Position numbers and translations under genes: made by a program. This document shows, piece after piece, positions 13,391-13,926 of a stretch of DNA of 13,926 nt. The stretch is from JAFDVL01 sp031371805 (GTDB lineage Bacteria > Acidobacteriota > Blastocatellia > RBC074), in assembly GCA_031371805.1 (NCBI GenBank), contig JANMKB010000038.1:1-13926 (forward strand). Direction: 5' to 3'. Every line of letters begins with the position of its first letter. The stretch's first letter is position 1. Under the pieces are notes generated by a model that worked only from the letters and a program-made list of their open reading frames with translations, was not told the origin of the DNA and made no database searches.

Positions 13391-13926
13391 ATGACATTTC
13401 AAACCTGGTTCCAATCTATCCACGCAGACATCTCCACCAATTCAGCCAATGCTGTACTGAAGCTGACCGAAGAAGGCGGCACGGTTCCGTTCATTGCGCG
13501 TTATCGCAAAGAGCAGACGGGCAACATTGATGAAGTTGCGATTCAGAAAATTATTGATGCCAAAGAACGCTGGGACGAAACGCTCAAGCGGCAGGCGTTC
13601 ATCGTCGAAGAAATTGCGCGGCAGGAAAAGCTCACCGATGAACTCAAAAATAAAATCCTGACGACGTTCAATCTTGATTCGCTCGAAGACATTTATTTGC
13701 CTTACAAACAGAAGCGCAAAACAAAAGCTACTACGGCGAAGGAAGCGGGGCTGGAACCGTTGGCGGATTGGATTTGGAATTGCGGACACGGCATCGAAGC
13801 CCCGCAAACAGGGCAGACACTCGAATTATTCGCGTTCACCTTCCGCAATGAAGAGAAAAAAATCAACGATCCGGCGGCGGCAATTTCCGGCGCACAGGAC
13901 ATCATCACCGAACGCTTAGCCGAAAC
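13391..13926 (+). CDS. tex: Tex/YhgF-type transcription accessory protein (N-terminal part, runs off window)
   Basis: The frame opens at ATG 13391 and continues to the window end, giving 178 complete codons of a protein that is usually about 700-780 residues. The N-terminal Tex region is clear: GGTVPFIARYRKEQTGNIDE (29-48), a helical stretch, then LEDIYLPYKQKRKTKATTAK (98-117) and EAGLEPLADW (118-127). Tex is a cytoplasmic nucleic-acid-binding protein whose later parts, outside this window, include a YqgF-like nuclease fold, HhH motifs and an S1 domain; it affects transcription and stress tolerance. It lies 135 bases after the XisH-XisI fusion in the same direction. No clear ribosome site is visible, but the ATG is close to the usual family N-terminus. 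Confidence 0.93.
   Translation, partial: MTFQTWFQSIHADISTNSANAVLKLTEEGGTVPFIARYRKEQTGNIDEVAIQKIIDAKERWDETLKRQAFIVEEIARQEKLTDELKNKILTTFNLDSLEDIYLPYKQKRKTKATTAKEAGLEPLADWIWNCGHGIEAPQTGQTLELFAFTFRNEEKKINDPAAAISGAQDIITERLAE

Noticed and set aside
13442..13807. 121-codon minus-strand ORF opposite tex
   Set aside because: Antisense shadow of a strongly conserved Tex N-terminus.

Overview
The window reads as chromosomal DNA of a mesophilic Gram-negative-type bacterium. My best guess is an Acidobacteriota (Blastocatellia-like) genome or metagenome bin. That is an inference from a large deacetylase-glycosyltransferase fusion of a type I associate with that group, an EfpL/YeiP-type translation factor, and a palindrome rich in CACGAAG units in an intergenic gap. 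There is no rRNA, tRNA, CRISPR array or insertion sequence.

Left block (1 to 9242, all on the minus strand): an eight-gene cell-surface polysaccharide operon. In transcription order it encodes a NodB-like deacetylase fused to a GT2 glycosyltransferase, a DegT/DnrJ/EryC1 aminotransferase, a Gfo/Idh/MocA dehydrogenase, a left-handed beta-helix N-acetyltransferase with a C-terminal zinc-ribbon-like tail, an FAD-dependent oxidoreductase, a second NodB deacetylase, a nucleotidyltransferase fused to a second GT2 domain, and a SAM methyltransferase cut by the window edge. Gaps are 5 to 78 bases, with one ATGA overlap. The dehydrogenase, aminotransferase and acetyltransferase have the composition of a WbpB/WbpE/WbpD-type cassette that makes an N-acetylated amino sugar on a nucleotide carrier. 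The two GT2 fusions probably assemble a lipid-linked glycan, and the deacetylases, methyltransferase and FAD enzyme would decorate it.

Middle (9243 to 9764): a 522-base AT-rich divergent gap. It holds possible promoter sequence for the left operon, a 16-codon leader ORF, and two tiny consecutive plus-strand ORFs of unknown status.

Right block (9765 to 13926, mostly plus strand): a complete cytochrome P450, a 28-bp-arm imperfect palindrome, an EF-P paralogue of the EfpL/YeiP type, an AT-rich three-helix membrane protein on the minus strand, a Nudix hydrolase, an unusual protein joining the first third of XisH to a whole XisI, and the start of tex. These genes are housekeeping or accessory and have no obvious link to the polysaccharide operon.

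The most unusual items are the XisH-XisI fusion, which lacks the rest of the XisH nuclease-like fold; the deacetylase-GT2 fusion with substituted metal-ligand positions; and the palindrome set directly against the efpL start.
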